Shown here in pieces: positions 14,904 to 24,210 of a stretch of DNA of 30,624 nucleotides. Made by a program: the position numbers and the translations under genes. Every line of letters starts with the position of its first letter. Position 1 is the first letter of the stretch. Source of the stretch: UBA9647 sp049522195 (lineage in GTDB: Bacteria; Bacteroidota; Ignavibacteria; UBA10030); contig JBEKOB010000048.1 of NCBI GenBank assembly GCA_049522195.1, positions 1-30,624 on the forward strand. Reading direction: 5' to 3'. Under the pieces are notes generated by a model, which saw only the letters and a program-made list of their open reading frames with translations, was not told the origin of the DNA and ran no database searches.

Positions 14904-16679
14904 TCAGGCTTCGCGTGTTGATCTTCTGAATCGCTTGGTTCTGTCGTACGGAATGATGTCAATGATCTCCCCATCGCTCACTCTCTTCTTGATGTCTTGC
15001 CAGAACTGGATTGTGAAAAGATCCTTGTGCTCAGCGTTGAAAATTCCCCTCAGCTCGTGAGGGATCCCGACAAATGAATCGATTTCGTCAAGGAAGAAGT
15101 CCGTTGGTTGCGCGACAATCCACTCCTCCTCCGGATTCATCTCCTCATATTCATCCATCGGGCCAGGTTTGTGTTTGAACTGAGCATCTTCGAGGGGCAT
15201 GACATCGTCATAGTCAAAGAGGACAACCCTGTTTCCCTCGGTCACCCCGTAGTTCCAGGTATTGAAGAGATCACCAGGGAACAATCCCGTTGCAGCCAGG
15301 TCCTTAATGAAGTATCCAAAATCAATAACTACTTGCCGGATGGCATTCGCGCTCTTTTCTTCCTCGAAGTACATTGGAAGCGGCGTTACCTTTCTCTGCA
15401 GGTAGAGATGATTGATCACGACATATCCCTCCCGTATCGTAACCCCCTCTTGTGCCGCCACCTCAAACTCGTGCAACAGCTCTTTTGAATACCTCTTAGT
15501 TTTGAACCGTACGTTTTCAAACTCTTGCGTGTCTACTAACCTTCCCACCCTGTCGCGATTGCTCACGAATCGATATCGATATTTCACTTCGGCCTTATCT
15601 ATTACCTTGTCCGTCGTGTGGCTTGAACGAATGAAGCAGGGTTTGTCTTTGATCACCTTGAACACATGGTGGAAGTGTGGCAATGTGAACACGACCATGA
15701 CCGCCCCCTCCATGCCGGGCGCGATAACGAACTGCTCCTTCGATACATGAACAAACCGGTGCAGGTCTCTGTAGAATTCTGTCTTGCCATGCTTGTAGAA
15801 TCCGATGGCATTGTACAGGTCAGAAATTGGTTTATGCGGAAGGATTGAACCCAGGAATTCGACCAGGTCGCCGGGCGTGTCAATGTCGACTTGAAAGTAC
15901 GAGTAGGCAAAGCCGAAAACGTTGTCGGCATCTGCTTCCTGCATCAACACCGAATCGATATGCAAGCCTGAAGAGTCATTCGAGAATGGAATAATGATCG
16001 GGAACATCTGAGATTCGGTGACGATCCTCCCCACAACGTACGCGACTTTGTTCCGATAGAAACAGGGAATCAAGATTTCCATCACATATCGCTTATTCCC
16101 CCGTACCACCGGCCAGAGAAAGAGATCAACTTCATTCGCAACAGATTCGAGGTCCCGTTCCAGATCCTCATAGATGGCGCTAAATATATGATCTGCGACG
16201 ATTTTCCTGAGAAGATCTTTCGTCTTCTGTTCGTGCTCATAGGTTCTGTAAATCTGCGAATGAGGAGTTTTTGGCCGGTGTTTTGGGTGGAGGTAGAAAA
16301 ATTCAACTTCCCTGTCGATACCGACAGTCTGGAGCATTTTCCTTGTGACCGAGTTGAAGAAAGTTTCGGCAATATCTTCATTATGCCGAGCTGCGATCAG
16401 TTTCGCGAAGAGCGGCTTCAGACTGATCCACGTCGATCGATCGTGCGCGCTCTTCCCGAGAAGCCCCTCCATCTGAATGGACGCTTGAGCCAAAACTTTT
16501 TCGTACACACTCAGCCTCTCGGCCGCGTCCCTTCTTCCACCCTTCCAGTCCTGTTCTGCGAACCTTGCCTTGGCCCGTCGCGTAATGATGAGGAACTCCG
16601 AAAGGTACGAATCGAAGATCCTCACGATCAAGGTCACAGCTCTCTCTTTCACATCAGGATCGTTCATCATCCGATGCAC
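14904..16679 (-). CDS. aceK: Isocitrate dehydrogenase kinase/phosphatase
   Basis: A 591-residue homologue of AceK, the bifunctional enzyme that phosphorylates and dephosphorylates isocitrate dehydrogenase and so divides carbon between the TCA cycle and the glyoxylate bypass. The N-terminal regulatory half covers about residues 1-310. The kinase half has the nucleotide loop 'APGMEGAVMVVFTLP' (320-334), Lys341 in 'VFKVIKD', catalytic Asp470 in 'FPGD', Asn476 in 'NYGV' and metal-binding Asp489 in 'FDYDD'. The Asp-to-Asn spacing is one residue longer than in E. coli AceK. Start is GTG; ATG codons 3 and 4 positions further on are alternatives. It follows the aminotransferase gene by 48 bases. Isocitrate lyase, malate synthase and isocitrate dehydrogenase genes are not in the window. 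AceK is best known from Proteobacteria, so its presence here is notable. Confidence 0.93.
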   Translation of the reverse strand: MHRMMNDPDVKERAVTLIVRIFDSYLSEFLIITRRAKARFAEQDWKGGRRDAAERLSVYEKVLAQASIQMEGLLGKSAHDRSTWISLKPLFAKLIAARHNEDIAETFFNSVTRKMLQTVGIDREVEFFYLHPKHRPKTPHSQIYRTYEHEQKTKDLLRKIVADHIFSAIYEDLERDLESVANEVDLFLWPVVRGNKRYVMEILIPCFYRNKVAYVVGRIVTESQMFPIIIPFSNDSSGLHIDSVLMQEADADNVFGFAYSYFQVDIDTPGDLVEFLGSILPHKPISDLYNAIGFYKHGKTEFYRDLHRFVHVSKEQFVIAPGMEGAVMVVFTLPHFHHVFKVIKDKPCFIRSSHTTDKVIDKAEVKYRYRFVSNRDRVGRLVDTQEFENVRFKTKRYSKELLHEFEVAAQEGVTIREGYVVINHLYLQRKVTPLPMYFEEEKSANAIRQVVIDFGYFIKDLAATGLFPGDLFNTWNYGVTEGNRVVLFDYDDVMPLEDAQFKHKPGPMDEYEEMNPEEEWIVAQPTDFFLDEIDSFVGIPHELRGIFNAEHKDLFTIQFWQDIKKRVSDGEIIDIIPYDRTKRFRRSTREA

Positions 16680-16727
16680 TGGCTTTGCTTTCCATGAACA
16701 AGCTCACGTTTCGTTTGCCCGAACTCC

Positions 16728-17897
16728 TCACATCCCGACCTGATCCGCAATTCCCCGAATGCCCGTCGAAAACACTTCCGGTTCCGGCATCAGACTCACG
16801 ACGATACAGGATCCCAGCTCAAATTCGAAGAGGTGACCGGGATGCGTCAGGACTTTCTTCTCGATCAGAAGGTCGCTCGCCCACTGCTCATCCGACTTGG
16901 TTGCAGGCAGCCGGAGAACTGCGTTCCAGCCTCCTTCACACTTGAAGAGGCTGACAGGAGACGTACTTGAGAATGCCAAGGAGGCATGTTTCAAGTTCGC
17001 TGAAATACGCTCGCGAATCCGGGCTGTTAGTGGAGCGGAATCGGTGAGGATCGTCTTCAATGAGTGCTGGATGGGTGTGCCAACCGATAGAAACGTATCG
17101 GCAATGACTTCCAGTCGCTGAAGCGCGTCCGTTCGCTGGTCGACTGGACCGGAGATAACAATCCATGCGAGTTTCATCTGTGGCAACGCAGCGACTTTCG
17201 AGAGGCCGTTGAGCGTAAAGGTCAGCGTTTCCTGACTGCCGGCGAAGCTTTCGTGACGTCGGCCGTCTTGTCCAATCGGAAATGCGCCGAAGACTTCGTC
17301 CACAATCAGAGGGACCCCCGAATCTCTTGTCAGCGATACGATGCCAGTCCGCTCCTCCTTCTTGACAAATGAGCCTGTTGGATTGTTGGGATGAACGAGG
17401 ACGAGTGCCTTTGTGCGCTCCGACAGGATTTCCTCCACGGATTGCATATCGATGTGCCACTCGCCATCGTACGCCAGTCGGTAGGAGTTACAGTGCACAT
17501 CACTGAGGCGACAGAGGTACTCGAAGAGCGGGTACCCCGGCTTGGGTACTGCGATCGCTTCTCCCGCGTCGCAGAGAAGTTGAAGAAGGAAGGAATATGC
17601 TTCGCTGGTGCTGGAAGTAAGGACAATGCTTTGCGGATCGACTGCAATATTCTGACGATGGTACCACTCTGCGATTGCCTGACGTGCCTCGAGCAATCCC
17701 CTAGGATCGGGGTCGTAGAAGACTGATTTCTGAAGAACAGCCGGAGGTATCAGATGGTCGGGTTGATAGCGGAAGCCGCATCTGGTTGGATTCGACTCGG
17801 TGAGGTCGATCATCGGTTCTCCCGCAGCCCGCATCTTCTCCACTAGCTCGTAGAGGGGGGTAGGTCGGAAGTCCCAATTTGTGCGGGAGGAGAACAT
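16728..17897 (-). CDS. PLP-dependent class I/II aminotransferase
   Basis: A 389-residue fold-type I aminotransferase, length normal for the AspC-like family. Visible landmarks are 'LTESNPTRCGF' near the N-terminus (substrate-binding loop), 'TSSTSEAYSFLL' (PLP phosphate), 'HPNNPTG' with the Asn contacting PLP, 'IVDEVFGAF' with the Asp that pairs with the PLP nitrogen, and 'LNGLSKVAALPQMKLAW' carrying the Schiff-base Lys. The specific amino acid substrate cannot be read from sequence. It lies 72 bases after the typA stop and 48 bases before aceK on the same strand and is probably co-transcribed. Confidence 0.9.
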   Translation of the reverse strand: MFSSRTNWDFRPTPLYELVEKMRAAGEPMIDLTESNPTRCGFRYQPDHLIPPAVLQKSVFYDPDPRGLLEARQAIAEWYHRQNIAVDPQSIVLTSSTSEAYSFLLQLLCDAGEAIAVPKPGYPLFEYLCRLSDVHCNSYRLAYDGEWHIDMQSVEEILSERTKALVLVHPNNPTGSFVKKEERTGIVSLTRDSGVPLIVDEVFGAFPIGQDGRRHESFAGSQETLTFTLNGLSKVAALPQMKLAWIVISGPVDQRTDALQRLEVIADTFLSVGTPIQHSLKTILTDSAPLTARIRERISANLKHASLAFSSTSPVSLFKCEGGWNAVLRLPATKSDEQWASDLLIEKKVLTHPGHLFEFELGSCIVVSLMPEPEVFSTGIRGIADQVGM

Positions 17898-17969
17898 ACT
17901 GTGCTCAGGTCAGCGGGGTATCAGCGCAGCCAGAAAGATGGGAGAGCGTGACAAATGACGACACCACGT

Positions 17970-19817
17970 TCAATCATCGGCGATTTCAGCTTTCTTTTTT
18001 GACATCCGGTTTCGCTCGTTGTGATCAAGATACCGTTTGCGGAGTCGGATCGAATGAGGCGTCACCTCTACGTACTCGTCTTCACCGATCCATTCGATCG
18101 CCTGTTCCAGCGTCATGATGTGCGGGGTCTCCAGGCGGATTGCTTCATCGGAACCGGAGGCGCGCATGTTTGTCAGGTGTTTCGTCTTGCAGACGTTCAC
18201 AACCATGTCGTGCTCCCGCGAGTTCTCACCGACAACCATACCGCGATACACTTTGAAACCCGGATCGATGAAGAACGTCGAGCGTTCCCGGAGTTTCCAC
18301 ATTGCATAGGCGACGGACGTTCCATCTTCGAGCGCGATGAGGGCGCCCCGTGTGCGATGGGCAAATTCCCCCTTGTTCGGTTCGTACCCATCGAAATTGT
18401 GATGAAGGATGCCTGTACCTTTGGTCTGGGTCATGAACTCAGACCTGAACCCGAGCAAACCACGGGCGGGGACGATGAACTCGAGCCGCGTATTCCCCTG
18501 CACTTGTATCATGTTCTTCATGGTTCCCTTGCGGCGGCCCATGTTCTCGATGACCACGCCGCTGTGCTCATCGGGCACATCGATGATGACATGCTCCATC
18601 GGTTCGCAAAGAACATCGTCGATCCATTTGTAGATCACCTCGGGCCTGGAAACCTGAAACTCGTACCCTTCCCTCCTCATCGTTTCAATCAGGATGGCGA
18701 GGTGCAGTTCTCCGCGCCCGCTGACTTTGAACACATCCGGTGAATCGGTAAGCTCAACCCGCAGACTGACGTTTGATCGAATCTCTTTGGCCAGTCGTTC
18801 GCCGAGATGGCGGGTTGTGACGAACTTTCCCTCGAGCCCCGCGAACGGTGAGTTGTTCACGACGAAGTTCATGGAGAGCGTCGGTTCTTCGATCGAAACA
18901 AACGGCAGCGGCGTGGGATCGGACGCGTCAGCGATCGTCTCACCGATGTCGACATCTTCCATTCCGGCAAGTGCAACAATATCGCCGGCGCCGGCTTCCG
19001 CCACTTCGATGCGCTTCAGTCCTTCGAACACATAGATCTTTGTCACGCGGGCATCATCGACGGAGCCATGCCGATGGATAATCTTCATAGAAGAGCCCAG
19101 CTTGATCGTTCCCCGGTTGATGCGGCCGATACCGAGCCGGCCAAGGTAGTCATTGTAGTCAATTGTAGTGATGAGCATTTGAAACGGCAGATCGATATCT
19201 CCGGGCGGCGGTGGCACCTTGGCGATGATTGCGTCAAAAAGGGGTTTGAGATTGGTGCTGGGATCGTCGAGCTCCGTCTTTGCCACCCCTTGCTTCGCTA
19301 TCGCATAGATTGTGGGGAAATCAAGCTGGTGATCGTGAGCTCCGAGGGAAAGAAAGAGCTCGAAGATTTCGTCGAGCACTTCGTGCGGCCTGGCGTCTTT
19401 GCGATCAATCTTGTTGATGACAACGATAGGCTGAAGGCTGAGCTCGAGAGATTTCTTCAACACGAATTTCGTTCCGGGGAGGGGACCTTCTGCGGCGTCG
19501 ACCAACAGGAGGACGCCATCGACCATCTTGAGCGTTCGCTCCACCTCGCCTGCAAAATCAGAGTGCCCCGGCGTGTCGACAATATTGATCTTGTACGTGG
19601 TTCCGTCAGCCGGAGTGTAGAAAACCGCCGTATTTTTGGCCAGAATTGTGATGCCACGCTCCCGCTCCAGCTCATTTGAGTCCATGACCCGCGTGACGAC
19701 ATCCTGGTTTGCGCGAAATGTCCCGGTCTGGCGGAACATGTGATCCACCAGCGTGGTTTTCCCATGGTCAACATGGGCGATGATTGCAATATTCCTGATA
19801 TTTTCTCTAACCTTCAT
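17970..19817 (-). CDS. typA: Ribosome-associated GTPase TypA/BipA
   Basis: A 615-residue translational GTPase that binds the ribosome and supports 50S assembly and stress or cold growth. The G domain begins at the N-terminus: G1 'AHVDHGKTT', switch II/G3 'DTPGH' and G4 'NKID'. EF-G-like domains II, III and V follow, then the TypA-specific C-terminal domain ('ARGLLGFRSEFMTQTKGTG', 'GEDEYVEVTPHSIRLRKRYL'). The open frame extends 63 codons further upstream to 20006, but the family always starts at 'MKVRENIRNIAIIAHVDHG' and an AAGG sits just before the ATG at 19817, so that start is chosen. First gene of the likely typA-aminotransferase-aceK transcript. Confidence 0.96.
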   Translation of the reverse strand: MKVRENIRNIAIIAHVDHGKTTLVDHMFRQTGTFRANQDVVTRVMDSNELERERGITILAKNTAVFYTPADGTTYKINIVDTPGHSDFAGEVERTLKMVDGVLLLVDAAEGPLPGTKFVLKKSLELSLQPIVVINKIDRKDARPHEVLDEIFELFLSLGAHDHQLDFPTIYAIAKQGVAKTELDDPSTNLKPLFDAIIAKVPPPPGDIDLPFQMLITTIDYNDYLGRLGIGRINRGTIKLGSSMKIIHRHGSVDDARVTKIYVFEGLKRIEVAEAGAGDIVALAGMEDVDIGETIADASDPTPLPFVSIEEPTLSMNFVVNNSPFAGLEGKFVTTRHLGERLAKEIRSNVSLRVELTDSPDVFKVSGRGELHLAILIETMRREGYEFQVSRPEVIYKWIDDVLCEPMEHVIIDVPDEHSGVVIENMGRRKGTMKNMIQVQGNTRLEFIVPARGLLGFRSEFMTQTKGTGILHHNFDGYEPNKGEFAHRTRGALIALEDGTSVAYAMWKLRERSTFFIDPGFKVYRGMVVGENSREHDMVVNVCKTKHLTNMRASGSDEAIRLETPHIMTLEQAIEWIGEDEYVEVTPHSIRLRKRYLDHNERNRMSKKKAEIADD

Positions 19818-19951
19818 GATCCTTCGTACAATTCCCTTCCGGTCGTTCTCGTCCTTCTGTCTGCCGAGCGCATGGCAGGCAGAAAAAAAATGCCTCAGGT
19901 TTCGTGCATCAACCAGAGGCCAGCCTATTCCTCCACTTTTCCTTTTCAGCT

Positions 19952-19982
19952 TAAAGATAACACTTTTTGACGAGAATGAAAA
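19952..19982 (-). promoter_or_regulatory. Possible promoter of typA
   Basis: On the minus strand TATCTTTA (19952-19959) resembles the Bacteroidota -7 element TAnnTTTG, with a T-rich TTT about 20 bases upstream in place of TTTG. It lies about 135 bases before the typA ATG. Weak match. Confidence 0.3.
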
Positions 19983-20004
19983 GCGGAGACCTACATCCGA
20001 AATC

Positions 20005-20036
20005 ATTGCAGCTTAGGCGGTTTCATCGTATCTTTG
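20005..20036 (+). promoter_or_regulatory. Bacteroidota-type promoter of the HMA protein gene
   Basis: ATTG (20005-20008), a 20-base spacer and TATCTTTG (20029-20036) fit the pattern TTTG-N19-21-TAnnTTTG with a perfect -7 element. It lies 55 bases before the ATG at 20092, leaving room for a short leader and the GGGAG ribosome site. Confidence 0.58.
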
Positions 20037-20091
20037 ACCAGTCACCGTGCACCATCCATTCAATCTAACAAAGTAAAAGGGAGAACGCTCT

Positions 20092-20514
20092 ATGCGCAGG
20101 TTCATTCTGATCCTTTTGATTTCGGTCGTGGCGATCGGCCTCGTCAGCGCTCAAGCCACAAAACCCCAGACAGTGAAGCTCGCCGTTGCAGGTATGAAGT
20201 GCAAGATGTGCGTCGCAAAAGTCGACAAGGCGCTCCGTGGAGTCGAAGGAGTCAAAGATGTGAAAGTCGATCTCAAAAAGCAGACAGCAGTGGTCACCCT
20301 AGCATCCGCAACCGTGAAACCCGAAGCCCTTTTCAAGGCAGTGGACGATGCCGGATTCAAAGCCGCCATCGGCAAACTCCCTGCTGCACCGACAAAGAAG
20401 GGCGAGAATTGCAGCGAGTGCAAGGACAAGGATGGAAAGAAGGATGGTGATGCCAAAAAGGAAGATTGCTGCAAACCCGAGACAGCAAAGAAGAAGGCCG
20501 CAGCAAAAAGCTGA
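20092..20514 (+). CDS. Secreted HMA-domain metal-binding protein
   Basis: A 140-residue exported protein. Residues 1-20 are a signal peptide ending 'LVSA'. Residues about 27-95 are a heavy-metal-associated domain with the ferredoxin-like fold and the metal site 'GMKCKMC' (C37, C40), as in MerP and copper chaperones. The C-terminal 40 residues are Lys-rich with a second CxxC ('NCSEC', C107/C110) and a CC pair (C126/C127), an unusual tail that could bind further metal. It probably carries or buffers copper or another soft metal in the periplasm; the metal cannot be read from sequence. Start ATG has GGGAG eight bases upstream. It is a single-gene unit with its own promoter and terminator, and no transporter gene is adjacent. 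Confidence 0.88.
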   Translation: MRRFILILLISVVAIGLVSAQATKPQTVKLAVAGMKCKMCVAKVDKALRGVEGVKDVKVDLKKQTAVVTLASATVKPEALFKAVDDAGFKAAIGKLPAAPTKKGENCSECKDKDGKKDGDAKKEDCCKPETAKKKAAAKS

Positions 20515-20547
20515 AGGCTCTGCTCGTTAATTCAAGAATTCATATTC

Positions 20548-20582
20548 AAGCCGTTGCAGGAAGTTCATGCAACGGCTTTTTG
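20548..20582 (+). terminator. Rho-independent terminator after the HMA gene
   Basis: A perfect 11-base stem AAGCCGTTGCA/TGCAACGGCTT (20548-20558 and 20568-20578) with a 9-base loop is followed by TTTTG. It lies 34 bases past the stop and separates the HMA gene from mfd. Confidence 0.9.
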
Positions 20583-20740
20583 TTTGGCGTTCGATGATTG
20601 TTCGCCGGAAAGTGCCAAATGCTGTAAGCAGTCGGTTTCATTGCGAGTCCAGCGACTTTTCGCTACATTCATGCACCCTGACTGTCCGGAAAACACGTGA
20701 TGGTCGGGGTGAGGTGTTTTCTCCCAGGCAGATTCAGCAA

Positions 20741-20771
20741 ATTGTCGATTGCCGATTTTCGATTGTCGATT
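20741..20771. repeat. Short CGATT repeat before mfd
   Basis: Within 31 bases the word CGATT occurs four times, with ATTGTCGATT present twice exactly (20741-20750 and 20762-20771) around a GCCGATTTTC-type variant. It lies about 35 bases before the mfd start. It may be a fragment of an interspersed repeat or a leader element; function unknown. Confidence 0.5.
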
Positions 20772-20805
20772 AGGGAATGATCCTGAGAACTGATTGAACT
20801 TAAGG

Positions 20806-23800
20806 ATGATTGAAGAGATCAGAAAAAGAATAGAGGATTCTGAGCCGTTCAGGCTGCTCCTACAGAAGAGCAAGCCGTTGGCCGCGGGCGAGAGCATCGC
20901 AATCCGCGGTGTCAATGGCTCACTGATGTCCTTTGTTGCCGCTTCGCTCTTTGAAGCAAGGCAAACACAAATTGTTCTGGTGACGGCTGACAAAGACCGC
21001 GCAGAACAGCTGCGTGACGATTGCACACTACTTCTCGGTGAGCATTCTGTCCGACTCTATGCCCATGGCCCGAGCCACAAGGCCGCCGTCCTCGATATGA
21101 CCGCTCCCATTGCCCAGGTAGAAACACTGAAGGCGCTTTCGGTCGGAGAGACGATCGTTGTCATCACAAGTGCCGAGGCAATCACCGGGCTTGTCCCCTC
21201 CCCGCAGGATTTCAAGCAAAGGAGCCTGGAGATCACCGCAGGAAAAGAACATGCCTTTGAGGATCTTATCAGTCAGCTGACGGCATTGGGGTTCGAACGC
21301 AAAGACTTCGTCGAAGAGTACGGGGACTATTCCGTCCGTGGTGGCATTCTGGATGTATTTCCCTTTGTCGGGGACAACCCTATTCGTATTGAATTCTGGG
21401 GTGATTCAATTGAATCGATCAGGGAGTTCGACGCCTTGTCCCAGCGCTCGATCAGAGAGCTTCAGTCGGCAAACATTGTCGCCAGCCTCCTGCCGGAGGA
21501 TGATTCACGTCAAGTCACTTCATCGCTATTTGATTATCTCTCCAGGGACGCGTTGCTCATCATCGACGAACCAGCGGCCGTGCAGAAAGAGATCGAGGAA
21601 TTATTCCGCGAAGGAGTGCAGAACATTCTCTCCTCGGAATCAGTTGACGAACGAACAAATCGTTTTCCCAAAATCGTCCATTCTTTCATAAGCGACTCAA
21701 AGACACAAAACCCCATTGAGTTCCTCAGCCTTCCACAGCCATCCGTCAATGGGAGCATCAAGGTCTTGCTGCGTCAGATCAGTGAACTCGCGGACCAGGG
21801 CAACGAGCTCGTCCTTGTCTGCGACACGCAGGAGGAAGCCGATCGGCTCAAGGACCTTATCGAAGAAGAATTCACAACTCCAGATCTCGTCAACGAATCG
21901 GGTGAGAGCGAAGCTCCACAGCCACCCCGGCAACCATCTTACCAGCTGATGACCGAGGCGCTGCACCTCGGTTTCATCTTCCCTCCTTCCAGGATCGCCC
22001 TCTTTACAGAGCATCAGGTCTTTGGGCGGCTTAAGCGTCGCGGAATGACTAAACGGAAGCGGTTCAAGGGCTTCAGTCAGAAAGAAGCACAACAGCTGCG
22101 ACGCGGGGATTATGTCGTGCACGTCGACTATGGCATAGGGCGATTTGCAGGATTGCAGAAGCTGAAGGTCCGCGGGGTCGATCAGGAAGTGATGCGGGTC
22201 TTATACGAAGGAAACGATGTCCTCTACGTCAATCTGAATTTTGTCAACCGCGTTCAGAAGTACGCGTCGCAGGAAGGGCATTTACCGAAGCTCTCCAAGC
22301 TCGGCGCTCCCGATTGGGAACGGCTCAAGTCCCGCGCACGGAAGCGGATCAAAGACATTGCGCGCGAGCTGATTGCCCTGTATGCACGCCGGAGAACCGA
22401 GCAGGGCTTCGCTTTTGCGCCGGACACTCACTGGCAGAAGGAGCTTGAGGCATCCTTCATGTTCGAGGATACGCCCGACCAGGCCAAAGCCACGACCGAC
22501 GTGAAGCGGGACATGGAGCTCCCTTCTCCGATGGACCGGCTGATTTGCGGCGACGTCGGGTTTGGCAAGACAGAGGTCGCGGTGCGGGCCGCATTCAAAT
22601 CTGTCCTCAACGGAAAACAGGTCGCGATTCTGGTCCCCACGACGATCCTGGCTCAGCAGCACTATAACACATTCACAGATCGTGTCGGGCGTTACTCGGT
22701 TCGTGTTGAATCTCTCTCGCGCTTCAAATCCAAGAAAGAACAACAATCGACACTTGAAGGATTGAAAGCGGGAAAGGTCGACGTCCTCATCGGCACGCAC
22801 CGATTACTATCCAAGGATGTCCAGTTCAAAGACCTCGGTCTCCTGGTCATCGACGAAGAGCATCGTTTCGGCGTGACCGCCAAAGAGAAACTGCGCCAGC
22901 TCCGGGCCACCGTTGACACAATGACTCTCACTGCAACGCCGATCCCGAGGACACTGCAGTTCTCTCTGATGGGAGCCCGGGATCTCTCGCTCATCAACAC
23001 GCCACCTCGCAACAGGCTCCCCATCCTGACAGAAATCGCACAATTCGATCTGCAGCTGATCCGCGAAGCAATTCTGAAGGAATTGCACAGGGGTGGTCAG
23101 GTGTACTTCATCCATGACCGAATCCATGACATCGATGAAATTCAGGCGATGCTCCATAGGAAGATCCCCGAGGCGAAATTCCACGTCGCCCATGGCCAGA
23201 TGAAGGGGCACGAGCTCGAGAAAGCTATGATGGAGTTTCTCGAGAAGAAGTATGATGTGCTTATATGTACGAAAATCATCGAGTCGGGCATCGACATTCC
23301 GAGCGTCAATACGATCATTATCAACCGGGCAGACCGGTTTGGACTCGCCGAGCTGTACCAGCTCCGTGGCCGTGTAGGTCGCTCGAACGAGCAGGCCTAC
23401 GCATACCTCTTCACGCCGCCGATATCGAGCCTGCCGCGTATAACATTGCGCCGCTTGCAGGCGATACAAGAATTCACAGAGCTTGGCTCAGGGTTCAACC
23501 TTGCCATGCGCGATCTGGAGATACGCGGCGCCGGGAATTTGCTGGGAGCTGAACAATCCGGATTCATCATGGAAATGGGAATCGAGATGTACCAGCGGAT
23601 CGTGGAGGAGGCTGTCGCAGAGCTGAAGGAGCAGGAATTCGAGAAACTGTTCCAGGGAACGACAGCTCAGGCAAATCGCCCGGCCGGCGAGACGACCATC
23701 GATGCCGACGTGGAAGCGTACATCCCCGACATTTTTATCGAATCCGATTCTGAGAGGCTGGATTTCTACCGGCGGCTGTATGGCGTTTCGTCCACAGAAG

Positions 23801-24210
23801 AAATCCAGTCGATGCGGGACGAGCTTCGTGACAGGTTTGGTGAGTATCCGGAGGAAGTTGAAAATCTGTTTGGCGTTGTCGAGCTCAAGACCATCGCATC
23901 GAAGATCGGATTCACGAAAGTTGAAATCCTGAAGAACCAGTTATCCCTCCATTTCCCTCCTGCCGAGGAAAAGAAGTTCTACGAGTCGGATGACGTGACT
24001 GTTCCCCCATTCCAACAGATCATGTCTCACATAACCAAACTGCGCCAGTATCATGCCCATTTGAAGCAGGATGGTAAACAGCTCAAACTGAATATGATTA
24101 TCCCAGGAGGTTCCGAGGCACAAGCGCTTCTCGCATCAATCAAGGAAGTGTTGACAACGTTCTCAACAATTTCACCCCGGAACGGCGTTGTGGTGGGTGT
24201 TCACGAATGA
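20806..24210 (+). CDS. mfd: Transcription-repair coupling factor Mfd
   Basis: A 1134-residue DNA translocase that removes RNA polymerase stalled at lesions and recruits UvrA. Order of domains: UvrB-like N-terminal region (about 1-330, 'EEYGDYSVRGGILDVFPF'), CarD-like polymerase-interacting domain ('LRRGDYVVHVDYGIGRFAG', about 430-500), RecG-like helicase motor with Walker A 'GDVGFGKTE' (about 581), 'DEEH' box (about 683), 'TATPIPRTLQ' and 'QLRGRVGRS', then the C-terminal regulatory D7 domain ('VEAYIPDIFIESDSERLDFYRRL', about 967 on). Length is normal. A TTG four codons upstream (20794) is an alternative start; the ATG is preferred although no well-spaced Shine-Dalgarno is present. Its TGA overlaps the ATG of the following nuclease gene (ATGA), implying translational coupling. 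Confidence 0.96.
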   Translation: MIEEIRKRIEDSEPFRLLLQKSKPLAAGESIAIRGVNGSLMSFVAASLFEARQTQIVLVTADKDRAEQLRDDCTLLLGEHSVRLYAHGPSHKAAVLDMTAPIAQVETLKALSVGETIVVITSAEAITGLVPSPQDFKQRSLEITAGKEHAFEDLISQLTALGFERKDFVEEYGDYSVRGGILDVFPFVGDNPIRIEFWGDSIESIREFDALSQRSIRELQSANIVASLLPEDDSRQVTSSLFDYLSRDALLIIDEPAAVQKEIEELFREGVQNILSSESVDERTNRFPKIVHSFISDSKTQNPIEFLSLPQPSVNGSIKVLLRQISELADQGNELVLVCDTQEEADRLKDLIEEEFTTPDLVNESGESEAPQPPRQPSYQLMTEALHLGFIFPPSRIALFTEHQVFGRLKRRGMTKRKRFKGFSQKEAQQLRRGDYVVHVDYGIGRFAGLQKLKVRGVDQEVMRVLYEGNDVLYVNLNFVNRVQKYASQEGHLPKLSKLGAPDWERLKSRARKRIKDIARELIALYARRRTEQGFAFAPDTHWQKELEASFMFEDTPDQAKATTDVKRDMELPSPMDRLICGDVGFGKTEVAVRAAFKSVLNGKQVAILVPTTILAQQHYNTFTDRVGRYSVRVESLSRFKSKKEQQSTLEGLKAGKVDVLIGTHRLLSKDVQFKDLGLLVIDEEHRFGVTAKEKLRQLRATVDTMTLTATPIPRTLQFSLMGARDLSLINTPPRNRLPILTEIAQFDLQLIREAILKELHRGGQVYFIHDRIHDIDEIQAMLHRKIPEAKFHVAHGQMKGHELEKAMMEFLEKKYDVLICTKIIESGIDIPSVNTIIINRADRFGLAELYQLRGRVGRSNEQAYAYLFTPPISSLPRITLRRLQAIQEFTELGSGFNLAMRDLEIRGAGNLLGAEQSGFIMEMGIEMYQRIVEEAVAELKEQEFEKLFQGTTAQANRPAGETTIDADVEAYIPDIFIESDSERLDFYRRLYGVSSTEEIQSMRDELRDRFGEYPEEVENLFGVVELKTIASKIGFTKVEILKNQLSLHFPPAEEKKFYESDDVTVPPFQQIMSHITKLRQYHAHLKQDGKQLKLNMIIPGGSEAQALLASIKEVLTTFSTISPRNGVVVGVHE

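Noticed and set aside
17970..20006. Longer TypA with 63 extra N-terminal residues
   Set aside because: The extra part has no similarity to the family and contains the likely promoter; the family start at 19817 has an AAGG site.
20565..21026. Minus-strand open frame over the start of mfd
   Set aside because: It runs across the HMA terminator and the mfd N-terminus and has no family features.
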